This document shows positions 17,962 to 24,876 of a stretch of 34,582 bases of DNA, piece by piece. The DNA lies in IMG/VR virus record IMGVR_UViG_3300036846_001600, positions 1 to 34,582 of that record; one strand, 5' to 3'. A program made the position numbers and the translations under genes. The stretch's first letter is position 1; the number at the start of each line of letters is the position of its first letter. The notes under the pieces are model-generated. The model saw nothing but the letters and a program-made list of their open reading frames with translations, was not told the origin of the DNA and did no database searches. The stretch is from a virus.

Positions 17962-18040
17962 AAAAAAATATTTTTTTATTTTTAAAAATTTTTTTGAATT
18001 TATTTTTATTTTTTTAGAAAATATTTTTTATTTTTATTTT
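17962..18040. other. Extreme A/T tract with phased A-runs
   Basis: Seventy-nine bases of which only two are G or C. Runs of 4-7 A or T alternate with short interruptions at roughly helical spacing, so strong intrinsic bending is expected. It lies between the tRNA-like element and the candidate cos, so it could help terminase bind or serve as a UP-like element for late transcription. Nothing codes here. Confidence 0.5.
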
Positions 18041-18043
18041 CAA

Positions 18044-18115
18044 TAGCAAGCCAAGGAGTCGAACCTTGTTCTGTTTCTTAATGATGTCTTTAACCTACTG
18101 ACATAAGCACTTGCT
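18044..18115 (-). ncRNA. tRNA-like element (degenerate phage tRNA)
   Basis: A 72-base minus-strand element with a 7-bp acceptor helix (AGCAAGT with GCTTGCT plus A), a perfect T arm (CAAGG, loop TTCGACT, CCTTG) and a D-arm-like hairpin (ATGTC, loop AGTAGGTTAAA, GACAT). The centre (CATTAAGAAACAGAA) is too short and cannot form an anticodon stem, and position 8 is not T. It therefore looks like a decayed tRNA or a tRNA mimic rather than a working tRNA. CCA is not encoded. Confidence 0.35.
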
Positions 18116-18246
18116 ACTATAAACTCATAGCGCTATTCACAATGGTTGCTCGCTTGGTTTATATATTAATTATCGCTTGAATCAAGGTGTTTAATCCGTC
18201 AACTTTCCGTCTTTAATCAGTCACCAATCGGTCACGATATCAGCAC

Positions 18247-18270
18247 AAAAAAAGCCGCAATTAAGCGACT
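18247..18270 (-). terminator. Rho-independent terminator after the late activator gene
   Basis: On the minus strand, AGTCGC, loop TTAATT, GCGGCT, followed by seven T. The stem has 6 bp with one G-T pair. It lies 9 bases after the stop of the activator gene and should end the early/middle transcript, separating it from the late operon. Confidence 0.75.
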
Positions 18271-18279
18271 TAATATTCT

Positions 18280-18633
18280 TTATAGTCCAGACCATCTTGA
18301 TATCTCAGACTTTAGTTCAGTATATCTTCTATAGATAGTTGATTCACTGAAGTGTATCTTTTGACCTATTGCCCATTGCGGTAGGCCTTCCCTCCACCTC
18401 AACTCACATACTCTCTTAGCTTCTGGGTTGCCACTATACCAAACTTCTATCTGGGCTTTATGATACTCAAGTTCAAGTAATACTTTATCTTGTTTTAACT
18501 TTTGATTTAATGAATCTTCATTTAAACCATTGAGCATAGATTCATAAGTGATCTGATTGACTCTTGCTTTTATCTGTCTATCAATACCTCCAGTCACATA
18601 TGATTCTATAATTTCATCTAACTTATCAGCCAT
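18280..18633 (-). CDS. Late-gene transcription activator (DUF722 / ArpU-RinA-like)
   Basis: A 117-residue protein at the end of the early operon. The C-terminal half has a clear sigma-like helix-turn-helix (RVCELRWREGLPQWAIGQKI followed by SESTIYRRYTELKSEISRW). The family (DUF722 in lactococcal phages, related to ArpU and RinA) activates the late promoter between itself and the small terminase, as the position here fits exactly. It is preceded by a charged helix (about 30-60). It is followed by a terminator, then the 600-bp non-coding region. The class is well supported; the binding site is not identified. Confidence 0.85.
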   Translation of the reverse strand: MADKLDEIIESYVTGGIDRQIKARVNQITYESMLNGLNEDSLNQKLKQDKVLLELEYHKAQIEVWYSGNPEAKRVCELRWREGLPQWAIGQKIHFSESTIYRRYTELKSEISRWSGL

Positions 18634-18680
18634 TTTCAGTCTCCCTTTATGGTATAATATAGTTAGAATTTCTTTCAGTT

Positions 18681-18705
18681 AAGCCCATTGCCGTGGGCTT
18701 TTTTA
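18681..18705 (+). terminator. Hairpin with T-run, plus-strand orientation
   Basis: AAGCCCA, loop TTGCCG, TGGGCTT followed by TTTT. As a terminator it works in the plus direction only, although all neighbouring genes read minus. A similar hairpin lies at 29128-29154. It may block antisense transcription or be an RNA element in the leader of the activator gene. Confidence 0.5.
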
Positions 18706-18715
18706 TATATAGTAC

Positions 18716-18847
18716 TCAATCCAAAGAGCTGACCCTAGTTATCTTCAACAGTCCAGTAATGGCTAAAACCATTTCTGGGTTTTCTTTTGTTTCTTCAAGT
18801 TGTAGTACTTCAATTGAAAATTTTGTAATTGCTTCTGCTAATGTCAT
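18716..18847 (-). CDS. Small phage protein of 43 residues, unknown function
   Basis: An ATG at 18847 preceded by AAAAGAGAACAAC opens a 43-residue frame: MTLAEAITKFSIEVLQLEE, then TKENPEMVLAITGLLKITR and SSLD. It is mostly a single amphipathic helix with no membrane segment. It fills an otherwise empty space between its neighbours and reads the same way. I do not recognise it; typical of tiny lactococcal phage early genes. Confidence 0.55.
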   Translation of the reverse strand: MTLAEAITKFSIEVLQLEETKENPEMVLAITGLLKITRVSSLD

Positions 18848-18886
18848 GTTGTTCTCTTTTCTAGCGGACTACCGTATTTAATTTAT

Positions 18887-19135
18887 TTACAACCCCTCGT
18901 AAAATTCTGGTGGATTACGTCTTTCTGGCATTTTAATCTTATCAAGTTCTCCGTTTTCATAATGGATCATATTCATGATGTGTAATTTAGTTAAGTCTTT
19001 ATTCCATTCTTCGTAGTAATTGGCATGATGTCTTGTAAAGCCAGATTCACCTTTTACGTACCAATGTTTAAGTTGATCTAAGTTGCTTTCCAATAATCTA
19101 ATAATAAATCTTTGAGCTTTTTGATAATCTACCAT
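18887..19135 (-). CDS. Small early protein, unknown function
   Basis: An 82-residue protein with many aromatic and basic residues (HWYVKGESGFTRHHANYYEE). The N-terminal helix (QKAQRFIIRLLESNLDQLKH) could mediate oligomerisation. It starts where the previous gene ends (stop at 19136) and is part of the block of short early genes. I recognise no domain. Confidence 0.68.
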   Translation of the reverse strand: MVDYQKAQRFIIRLLESNLDQLKHWYVKGESGFTRHHANYYEEWNKDLTKLHIMNMIHYENGELDKIKMPERRNPPEFYEGL

Positions 19136-19537
19136 TTATACTCCTCCTATTAGTGAAGTATCACTACTTAGATTGTCTTCTAAGTCAACCAAATCTATCA
19201 ATACTTGTTCAGTTATATTTTCTTTCAACATAAATTTTTCTGCATCTTCTTCATTAAAAAAGTATTTTTCTTCTAATGCTGCTTTACCGATATAAAACCC
19301 TTTATGTTTATAAATAACTTTAAATTTATATAACTCGCTAATTTTTTTATTTAATGCTAATACTTTAAATCTTAAATCTCTAAATTCTTTTGGTTCTACT
19401 TTCTCTTCTTTTATGGAGTTAATCTGTTCTTTTAACCTATTTAATTCATGAAACAGCTCAATATATCTAAATGATAAATAAGCAAATATGCATAGTACTA
19501 GTAAGTCCATAAGTGCCAAACCGATTATATTTTCCAT
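19136..19537 (-). CDS. Membrane-anchored coiled-coil protein, unknown function
   Basis: The start is the ATG at 19537 (GGAGG 9 bases upstream), which lies 7 codons inside a frame that opens with TTG at 19558. This gives 133 residues. Residues ~4-24 are a membrane helix (IIGLALMDLLVLCIFAYLSF). Then comes a charged coiled coil (about 30-70) and a soluble domain containing KVIYKHKGFYIGKAALEEKY. A membrane-tethered early protein could act in superinfection exclusion or host takeover, but there is no specific match. Confidence 0.65.
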   Translation of the reverse strand: MENIIGLALMDLLVLCIFAYLSFRYIELFHELNRLKEQINSIKEEKVEPKEFRDLRFKVLALNKKISELYKFKVIYKHKGFYIGKAALEEKYFFNEEDAEKFMLKENITEQVLIDLVDLEDNLSSDTSLIGGV

Positions 19538-19538
19538 T

Positions 19539-20051
19539 TTATTTAACCTCCATGTCAAAACTAATTTTCGTTTTATTTATCTTTTCTAACGTTTCGTTGA
19601 GTTGTTGCGTTTGACAGTCAGCAAGTGCTGTTAACTTTTGTAGTTCATCTAATCCTGTTGCAGTTACCGTTGCTTTAAGTTCTACTTGATATTTTTGCAT
19701 TGTATTACCTTCCTTTGATTGGGTTGTTTCCTTGTTATGCATATTATTTTTTATGTTCTCAATTAAATTCTTTCTATGTTCCTCCCAATATTTAGAATAA
19801 TAAAATATATCCTTAGGTAAGATCACTCTTTCAGCAATCTGTTTATCATCCTTGCTTTCTTTTAACGTTAATTCGTGGTATACATTACCATATTTATCAG
19901 CCTTCGATTCTGCACTGTAAATTGTTAAATCACTGTAATTATCTAATAAACCTTTATAAGTAATATATTTTCGCTTATTATTACCGATCATTACCTCAAA
20001 ATCATCGTCTTTATTATCAGCAATTATTTGTAGATATTCTTTTAATTTCAT
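19539..20051 (-). CDS. Early phage protein, unknown function
   Basis: A 170-residue protein. The first ~100 residues form one domain (MKLKEYLQIIADNKDDDFEV, then YKGLLDNYSDLTIYSAESKA). The remainder, from a second possible start at MQKYQVELKATVT with an internal ribosome-like GGAAGG, could be a separate helical module ending in KISFDMEVK. This might make a short second product. Ends one base before the next gene's start. Confidence 0.62.
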   Translation of the reverse strand: MKLKEYLQIIADNKDDDFEVMIGNNKRKYITYKGLLDNYSDLTIYSAESKADKYGNVYHELTLKESKDDKQIAERVILPKDIFYYSKYWEEHRKNLIENIKNNMHNKETTQSKEGNTMQKYQVELKATVTATGLDELQKLTALADCQTQQLNETLEKINKTKISFDMEVK

Positions 20052-20378
20052 TTATATCTTCCCTCCGTCTGTTCCATAAACAATGATATTAATATGATTT
20101 TCACCAAGTCTATAAAATAATTTGGCAATATCAAACTTAGAAAGTATTAATTCATCTATATATAATTTGTCAAATCCTCTAATTCTCATTTCAATAATAA
20201 TATTTTCAATGTCTAATACTGAGTAAGAAATAACTCTATTTTGTAATGACTCTGGGAATAGACGTTGTTTAATTGCAAAATTAGGAACTAAGCATAGTGC
20301 CAGCAAATCTTTTTCCATCAACTCAATAACTTTAGTAGTTTTTCCGCTACCTCTGCTTTGATTATTTATTTTTATCAT
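20052..20378 (-). CDS. Tiny P-loop protein (Walker A and B) of unknown role
   Basis: A 108-residue protein with a clear Walker A near its N-terminus (NNQSRGSGKTTKVIELM, about 5-21) and a Walker B-like strand (GFDKLYIDELIL, about 68-80). The spacing is that of a minimal NTPase core, and no helicase or kinase extension is present. It is about half the size of usual P-loop enzymes, so it could be a remnant or a regulatory ATPase. It lies just downstream (in transcription) of one copy of the 91-bp repeat. Confidence 0.7.
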   Translation of the reverse strand: MIKINNQSRGSGKTTKVIELMEKDLLALCLVPNFAIKQRLFPESLQNRVISYSVLDIENIIIEMRIRGFDKLYIDELILSKFDIAKLFYRLGENHINIIVYGTDGGKI

Positions 20379-20401
20379 TTTTCATTCTCTTTCTTTAATT
20401 A

Positions 20402-20492
20402 GTAAATATATAATATAATCGGAAAGTGTCTTTATATCTGTTAACCTCTATCACTAAAGGTTTGACAGGTATTTTTTTATTTTTATTAAAAC
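20402..20492. repeat. Copy A of a 91-bp dispersed repeat
   Basis: Equal in length to the copy at 25811-25901. Shared blocks on the plus strand are GTAAATATATA, TATAATCGGAA, TTTATA with TGTTRACCT, and TTTTATTTTTATTAAAAC. It occupies the gap ahead of the P-loop gene, on the early transcript's template. It contains TATAAT-like hexamers but no clean promoter in the gene direction. Confidence 0.7.
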
Positions 20493-20507
20493 ACTATTTT
20501 TTTGCGC

Positions 20508-20687
20508 TTAATTATCCTTTTCCGTTAAGTAAAATAAAGTCGTATAAGCAATGACTAAGAGCAGAGCCATTACTAAAAGGAAAGCGACTGTTCCAAAAAC
20601 TTTAAATATTAATACTTCGCCTATAACAATGGTAAAACCCAAAGTTACAAACCCGATTGCTATAAATAACGATTTAAGTAATTTCAT
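20508..20687 (-). CDS. Small two-helix membrane protein
   Basis: A 59-residue protein from the ATG at 20687 (GAGG 5 bases upstream; an in-frame GTG lies 2 codons before). Two hydrophobic segments fill nearly all of it (LFIAIGFVTLGFTIVIGEVL and VAFLLVMALLLVIAYTTLFY), ending in a charged tail (LTEKDN). It could be an early-expressed membrane effector or superinfection immunity protein. No family is recognised. Confidence 0.62.
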   Translation of the reverse strand: MKLLKSLFIAIGFVTLGFTIVIGEVLIFKVFGTVAFLLVMALLLVIAYTTLFYLTEKDN

Positions 20688-20694
20688 CTCCACC

Positions 20695-20898
20695 TCAATT
20701 CATATGTTTATCAAGCCATTTTTCAGCTTCATAATCTTTTTGAAACTGTCCGCTTTGGAAATATTCTACTGATTTATTGAGTTTTTTAAAGGCTTCAGAA
20801 TCAATATTTTCACTACTATCAGCCATTAAAAGAGCTTCTTTCTTATTCATACCAAGTTTGACAGCAGCATTTACTATCGGATTTGCGTATTCTGTCAT
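20695..20898 (-). CDS. Small early protein, unknown function
   Basis: Two consecutive ATGs occur; the second (20898) is better spaced from GGAGG and is used here (67 residues). The protein is a short helical domain (VKLGMNKKEALLMADSSENI) ending in a basic segment (YEAEKWLDKHMN). Its start overlaps the stop of the upstream gene. Not recognised. Confidence 0.6.
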   Translation of the reverse strand: MTEYANPIVNAAVKLGMNKKEALLMADSSENIDSEAFKKLNKSVEYFQSGQFQKDYEAEKWLDKHMN

Positions 20899-21338
20899 CA
20901 TTCCTCCCCATAGCAGTTGTCAATTTCACCTTTAGAAACACCAGAAACTTTAAGAATTTCTAGCTTCTTTTCTGGAGTTAATAGTTTACCCATAGCTTTT
21001 ATAGTCAGTAAGGCTTGGTCTCTCATATGCCATTGTTTTTCACCAATTACCATATCAGCAATCTTATCAAATCTGATTTCAGAACCCATATGAGTATAGC
21101 TATTAGATTTAAGGCATCTATCCCATAAATCATTAACTCTATCTTCATCAATTATCACGTTCTCTGACTCGTCAAGGTCTGAGCGGTTGATAACAAAAGG
21201 GTTTCCCAATGCTTTATATGTAGCAATAACTGTTTTATCGCATCTTTTACATTTTTCTACATACTCTGGATAATCTCCACCACTTATTCGCTTAACAATT
21301 TCGTACTTATGCAAGTGTAGCTTACACATTAGTTTCAT
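20898..21338 (-). CDS. Prophage protein with N-terminal zinc-binding segment (DUF1660-like)
   Basis: A 146-residue protein. The N-terminus (MKLMCKLHLHKYEIVKRISG, then CKRCDKTV) has C/H/C-x-x-C spacing typical of DUF1660-like prophage proteins and probably binds zinc. The C-terminal part is helical (ALLTIKAMGKLLTPEKKLEI), followed by a short Cys-containing tail. Overlaps both neighbours by 1-4 bases. Function unknown, possibly nucleic-acid binding. Confidence 0.65.
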   Translation of the reverse strand: MKLMCKLHLHKYEIVKRISGGDYPEYVEKCKRCDKTVIATYKALGNPFVINRSDLDESENVIIDEDRVNDLWDRCLKSNSYTHMGSEIRFDKIADMVIGEKQWHMRDQALLTIKAMGKLLTPEKKLEILKVSGVSKGEIDNCYGEE

Positions 21339-21577
21339 TGGTTGTCCTCCTCAAATACTGATTGCAAATATTCATCCGAATACGGGCACCAACCTTCATC
21401 ATCAGTCATTTGTTTTTTTAGCTGTTTCCATTCTGAAAACTGACCAATAATAGAATCGTGGTCTCCACACATACCGCAAGTATCTTCAACTTCTTCTAAT
21501 TTTTCTTCTGAAGTATCTTCTGGCATCAGATAAAATCCTCCGTCCAAATGATTTTCAATTACCCAATATTGTTTCAT
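21335..21577 (-). CDS. Small acidic protein, unknown function
   Basis: An 80-residue acidic protein with a possible metal site in EDTCGMCGDHDSII (about 32-45) and a second Cys in GWCPYSDEYL. It overlaps the following gene (4 bases) and the preceding one (23 bases), so translation is coupled. No family recognised. The acidity and small size resemble phage inhibitors of host enzymes, but this is speculation. Confidence 0.62.
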   Translation of the reverse strand: MKQYWVIENHLDGGFYLMPEDTSEEKLEEVEDTCGMCGDHDSIIGQFSEWKQLKKQMTDDEGWCPYSDEYLQSVFEEDNQ

Positions 21578-22022
21578 TCCATCCCTCCACCACTTTCACT
21601 AAATCACGAGTAAGCGGGTTAAGATAAGCACCAACTATTTGGATTCTTTTATCAAATTCTTTTTCATCAAAATCATCACCATTTATATCGCTTGACCATT
21701 GTGTGCCTACAAATAGTGTTGACCTTTCAAAAGAATTAGGTCTATCATTATTGAAATATCCTACAGTTTTTTCCGCAATGCTTTTCGGAATCGTGAGCTG
21801 GGTATGAAACTGTTTGTAGTTTTCTTCCAACTTCTCTCTCATGTCATGTGCCGTTTTTGGAGAGTAGACATAAATCACTTCCTCTTCGACAAACTTTGTA
21901 GAGATACCATGTTCAAGAACTTCTTCAAGGGCTTTTATTTCAGATTCAAGCTTAATTTTTTCGGCTTGGCGTTCTTCTTCATGCTGTACAATATGATGTA
22001 CAATATTTTCTAATTCACTCAT
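21555..22022 (-). CDS. Early phage protein with coiled coil (DUF1642-like)
   Basis: The ATG at 22022 lies 5 bases after AAGGGAG; the frame is open back to a TTG at 22043. The 155 residues start with a helix (MSELENIVHHIVQHEEERQA) and a coiled coil to about 40. The C-terminal segment (YLNPLTRDLVKVVEGW) resembles the ends of DUF1642-type lactococcal prophage proteins. Function unknown. Confidence 0.6.
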   Translation of the reverse strand: MSELENIVHHIVQHEEERQAEKIKLESEIKALEEVLEHGISTKFVEEEVIYVYSPKTAHDMREKLEENYKQFHTQLTIPKSIAEKTVGYFNNDRPNSFERSTLFVGTQWSSDINGDDFDEKEFDKRIQIVGAYLNPLTRDLVKVVEGWNETILGN

Positions 22023-22033
22023 CGCCGCTCCCT

Positions 22034-22348
22034 TCATTTCCAATCTATTTCTGGTCTCTTGCCATTTCCTACATTGAAGTTTTCTCCAAGATACTCATAA
22101 AACTCATTGACAGAAGTATTATATCTTTCACCATAGAACTCTAAGGTTTCCTCAGATTTGTCGTTTCCACACAACCATACATTTGCATCCAATGCTGTTT
22201 TCAAATGTTGAAGTAATGGTGCATGTTCAATCCACGATTTACCAATGTCAATCGTTGTTTGAGTTCTACTTCCTAACCCTGACAGAGGAACGATATTGCT
22301 TGCCATGTCATTAAGTTCATAGGCTCGCAATTTTTCAGCCTTATTCAT
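22034..22348 (-). CDS. Small early protein, unknown function
   Basis: The frame opens at 22396 inside the previous gene, but the better start is ATG at 22348 (or the adjacent one at 22351) behind GAGGGG, giving 104 residues: MNKAEKLRAYELND onward. A helix, then a Ser/Gly-rich stretch (SNIVPLSGLGSRTQTTIDIG), then a C-terminal domain (EFYGERYNTSVNEFYEYLGE). The ribosome-site/start junction is nearly the same as that of the neighbouring gene at 22574. Not recognised. Confidence 0.6.
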   Translation of the reverse strand: MNKAEKLRAYELNDMASNIVPLSGLGSRTQTTIDIGKSWIEHAPLLQHLKTALDANVWLCGNDKSEETLEFYGERYNTSVNEFYEYLGENFNVGNGKRPEIDWK

Positions 22349-22574
22349 CATCCCCTCTAATTCCCTCAAGGTCTTTAACAGCTTCAATAATTTCATTCAA
22401 ACTTTGATATGAAATATATCCATCTTCGCCATGCTCTGTCATATTGAATTTTTTATATGAACCTTCATGACCTAAAATATTTTCGTTGAGTTCAGGAAAA
22501 CAATTACCATCGTGACACAAATCTCTTTTCCAACCTAAAGGCTCAACTAATTTATCAACTTCTTCGATATTCAT
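22341..22574 (-). CDS. Small early protein, unknown function
   Basis: Start chosen at ATG 22574 behind GGAGGGG; another ATG is directly upstream (22577), and the frame is open back to a TTG at 22586. The 77 residues are MNIEEVDKLVEPLGWKR, then LCHDGNCFPEL (two Cys, one His) and a C-terminal helix. Its junction sequence repeats at the next gene. Function unknown. Confidence 0.6.
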   Translation of the reverse strand: MNIEEVDKLVEPLGWKRDLCHDGNCFPELNENILGHEGSYKKFNMTEHGEDGYISYQSLNEIIEAVKDLEGIRGDDE

Positions 22575-22929
22575 CATCCCCTCCAATCGCTGCGAGTGCT
22601 TTTTGTGCTATTTTCTCAGTTTTTTCAATTGCCAATTTCCAATCATAACCACAAGAATCATCATACTTATCAACTGGATATACAGTAATATCTTCTAGTT
22701 CTGTCAGTGCCTTTTTCGCAGTGTTAAGCTGTTCTTGGAGTTTTTCAACCGAAAGTTTGTCAGTGCTGACAGGTAGATTTTCAGCATCTTCCAGTTTTTC
22801 TTCAATAAATTCTTGAGCAGTAACAGCTACTCCATAAGGCATCATCACTCTATTCTTGCTATTGATACCCATGCCTCTCAATATTTCCAGCGCTTCACGA
22901 TAGATGCGCTCTTTTGCTGTTTCAGTCAT
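22555..22929 (-). CDS. Early phage protein, unknown function
   Basis: A 124-residue helical protein: an N-terminal helix (ETAKERIYREALEILRGMGI), then a predicted coiled coil (about 60-80, EKLQEQLNTAKKALTELEDI) and a C-terminal helix. It overlaps the preceding gene by 4 bases and the following one by 20. I recognise no domain. Part of the coupled run of small early genes. Confidence 0.62.
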   Translation of the reverse strand: MTETAKERIYREALEILRGMGINSKNRVMMPYGVAVTAQEFIEEKLEDAENLPVSTDKLSVEKLQEQLNTAKKALTELEDITVYPVDKYDDSCGYDWKLAIEKTEKIAQKALAAIGGDDEYRRS

Positions 22930-23369
22930 TTAACCACCTCAATTCCGAGAATCACATAGCCGTCTGGTAATCTATCAGTAGAGAAATAGTCTTTCAAAAC
23001 TCCGTTAATTGTCTTTATGTAAGTTTCTTGATAACTATTAGCCCATTTGATTGATTGCGGAATTCCATTGACAGACTCTTGAAAGTTGTTGTATTCATCT
23101 GCTGATACTACATTCAGAGTCTTAGCTTTGATTGTGTCTGCATCCTCTTCGGCACAAGTCATATAATTATGGCTCATTCTAAAATTATTAAATGGATCAA
23201 TAATTTCTCCCCATTTAGCAAAACTCTTCAATCCCTTAACATAGGCTTTCAGCTCCAAAATATCGCCAACCTGAAAACCACGGTCATTCTTGCGAATTTC
23301 AAAGTTCTTCTTCCCTGATTTAACATCATCAAAATATTTGATGTCTAGTTTTAATTCGTGTGTCTTCAT
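22926..23369 (-). CDS. DUF3850 / ASCH-like RNA-binding domain protein
   Basis: A 147-residue protein starting MKTHELKLDIKYFDDVKSGK followed by KNFEIRKNDRGFQVGDILEL, the classical signature of DUF3850, a PUA/ASCH-like fold thought to bind RNA or modified nucleotides. The middle (about 55-125) is an insertion compared with compact members, and the final strand (PDGYVILGIEVVK) closes the barrel. It overlaps both neighbours by 4 bases. The fold is well supported; the biological role is unknown. Confidence 0.78.
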   Translation of the reverse strand: MKTHELKLDIKYFDDVKSGKKNFEIRKNDRGFQVGDILELKAYVKGLKSFAKWGEIIDPFNNFRMSHNYMTCAEEDADTIKAKTLNVVSADEYNNFQESVNGIPQSIKWANSYQETYIKTINGVLKDYFSTDRLPDGYVILGIEVVK

Positions 23370-23524
23370 TCCGCCACCTCAACAAGAATATAGGTTCTTT
23401 CTTCATTAATTTGCTCGTATCTGACAACCTGATATCCAACCACCTTACAATCATGATCTTTAGCAAATTCATCAAGTTGCTGTGCTGCCGTTATTTGTCC
23501 ATCCCAAAATTCCCTATATCTCAT
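23366..23524 (-). CDS. Small early protein of 52 residues, unknown function
   Basis: An ATG at 23524 opens 52 residues: MRYREFWDGQITAAQQLDEF, AKDHDCKVVGYQVVRYEQIN, EERTYILVEVAE. Its start overlaps the stop of the preceding gene by 4 bases and its stop overlaps the DUF3850 start (ATGA), the same coupling as its neighbours, so it is very probably a real gene. The sequence looks like a helix followed by two strands. Not recognised. Confidence 0.68.
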   Translation of the reverse strand: MRYREFWDGQITAAQQLDEFAKDHDCKVVGYQVVRYEQINEERTYILVEVAE

Positions 23525-24162
23525 TCTGTCACCTTAATCTGTTCGTAAGATCCTGTTTGCATGCTGTCGATTTCGGATTGGGTGAATTTGAAATCATCAT
23601 CCTCTGGTTTAAGACTTTTTCCTACCCATTCATGACATAATTTCACACAATCAGTAATCAGGTACCAATCACATTCTTTATCTGCTTTACTCATATCAAT
23701 GTGCTTCAAATAGAACAGCTGCGTTTTTTCTACTGTGTAGCCATTAATTTTGAGAGAACATAGAGTCCACGACTTACCTAAGAATATGTTTGTATTCCCT
23801 GTTGTGGATAGCCATTCCAATGTTTCTTTACTTATGTAAGAAACAGCTGCATTCCAATCTGCCAAAGTAGATAACGATAAACGCTTTACATCTTTTGCCA
23901 CACACTCAGGCACGACTGGCAGGGCTTGCTGTTGGAGTTGGGATTTTAATGTTGAATTTTTTCTGAGTAGTTCAATATTTTTTTCTTTAGCTTCAATTAA
24001 TTCATTAACTCTATCTTGATGTTCTTCTGGGCTTACCCAACCTTCTGACAAATTTACAACATCAGCATAATTGATAAGGACTTTTCTACTCATTGAACAA
24101 CCTGGTTGCTGAGTGATAATTTCCACTCCTTTATCTCTTAATTCTTCTTCAAACTTAGTCAT
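23521..24162 (-). CDS. DUF1642-like phage protein
   Basis: A 213-residue protein. It has an N-terminal domain (about 1-50), a coiled coil ending in STLKSQLQQQALPVVPECVA (about 70-90), and a C-terminal domain with FYLKHIDMSKADKECDWYLI and FTQSEIDSMQTGSYEQIKVT, which resembles the DUF1642 family of lactococcal prophages. A 41-bp part of the coil is repeated in the next upstream gene. The function of the family is unknown. Confidence 0.68.
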   Translation of the reverse strand: MTKFEEELRDKGVEIITQQPGCSMSRKVLINYADVVNLSEGWVSPEEHQDRVNELIEAKEKNIELLRKNSTLKSQLQQQALPVVPECVAKDVKRLSLSTLADWNAAVSYISKETLEWLSTTGNTNIFLGKSWTLCSLKINGYTVEKTQLFYLKHIDMSKADKECDWYLITDCVKLCHEWVGKSLKPEDDDFKFTQSEIDSMQTGSYEQIKVTE

Positions 24163-24586
24163 TTTTCGTGTCCTCCTCGAAAATAATCTTAAGATATTCT
24201 CTGATTGTCAGTAATCTTTCATCAAGAACATACTCTTTCATATCATCAAAAGGTGGTAATTTAGCAACATCTTCAGGCACGACTAGCAGGGCTTGCTGTT
24301 GGAGTTGGAATTTGAGTTTAACTATTTCTTTCCCTTGAGCTTTGTCTGCTTCTTTTAGCTCCAAGACTTGCTTTTCTCTTGAAATAAGTTGAGATTTAAG
24401 TGATTCAATTTCAGGCTGTGACTGTTCGCCTAACTCAATTACTCGTTCTGATAAATTTTTGACATCTTCTTCTAATGCTGAAGCGTATTCTCGCCATTCA
24501 CGGCAATTTTTATATAGAGCATGATTTGCATTATTTGCAATCGTTACTGGCTCAGATGATGGTCTTTTTACTACTTCATTAGTCAT
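24155..24586 (-). CDS. Coiled-coil protein, related module to its downstream neighbour
   Basis: The ATG at 24586 follows GAGG by 9 bases; the frame opens with TTG at 24601. The 143 residues are mainly a long coiled coil (about 25-100, SALEEDVKNLSERVIELGEQ onward) that ends in KLQLQQQALLVVPEDVAKLP-like sequence, the same module as in the next gene. The end (DERLLTIREYLKIIFEEDTK) is helical. Such coils in lactococcal phages are exchangeable DUF1642-type parts. Confidence 0.6.
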   Translation of the reverse strand: MTNEVVKRPSSEPVTIANNANHALYKNCREWREYASALEEDVKNLSERVIELGEQSQPEIESLKSQLISREKQVLELKEADKAQGKEIVKLKFQLQQQALLVVPEDVAKLPPFDDMKEYVLDERLLTIREYLKIIFEEDTKND

Positions 24587-24866
24587 TTTTCGTATCCTCA
24601 AATTCTTTTTTTATAAAATTTTCTGCTACAGTATTGGGCCAGTCTTCCCCTGTTTCATATAAAGAAATATGAGCAGCAAATCCTCTTATCGCTTCTTTAG
24701 CGTACTCTTGCATTTGCTCTGGAGTGTAGAACTTAGGAAAATTATCAACCTCTTTTGCACCAGTTTTATACCATCTATCAATGACATAGCTATATGGCAT
24801 GCCATCTTCTTTGTCAAATACCACAAAATCATCTGGACTTACCGCCTCAATCTCGCTTAGTTTCAT
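24579..24866 (-). CDS. Small early protein, unknown function
   Basis: A 95-residue protein with the pattern MKLSEIEAVSPDDFVVFDKE, then TPEQMQEYAKEAIRGFAAHI and a C-terminal EFEDTKND. The end and the overlap with the next ATG are nearly the same as in the following gene (EEDTKND), marking a repeated junction. No family recognised. Confidence 0.62.
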   Translation of the reverse strand: MKLSEIEAVSPDDFVVFDKEDGMPYSYVIDRWYKTGAKEVDNFPKFYTPEQMQEYAKEAIRGFAAHISLYETGEDWPNTVAENFIKKEFEDTKND

Positions 24867-24876
24867 CTAGCTGCTC

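Noticed and set aside
18693-18881. Plus-strand 62-codon frame
   Set aside because: It is opposite the 43-codon minus-strand gene, which has the right direction and a plausible ribosome site.
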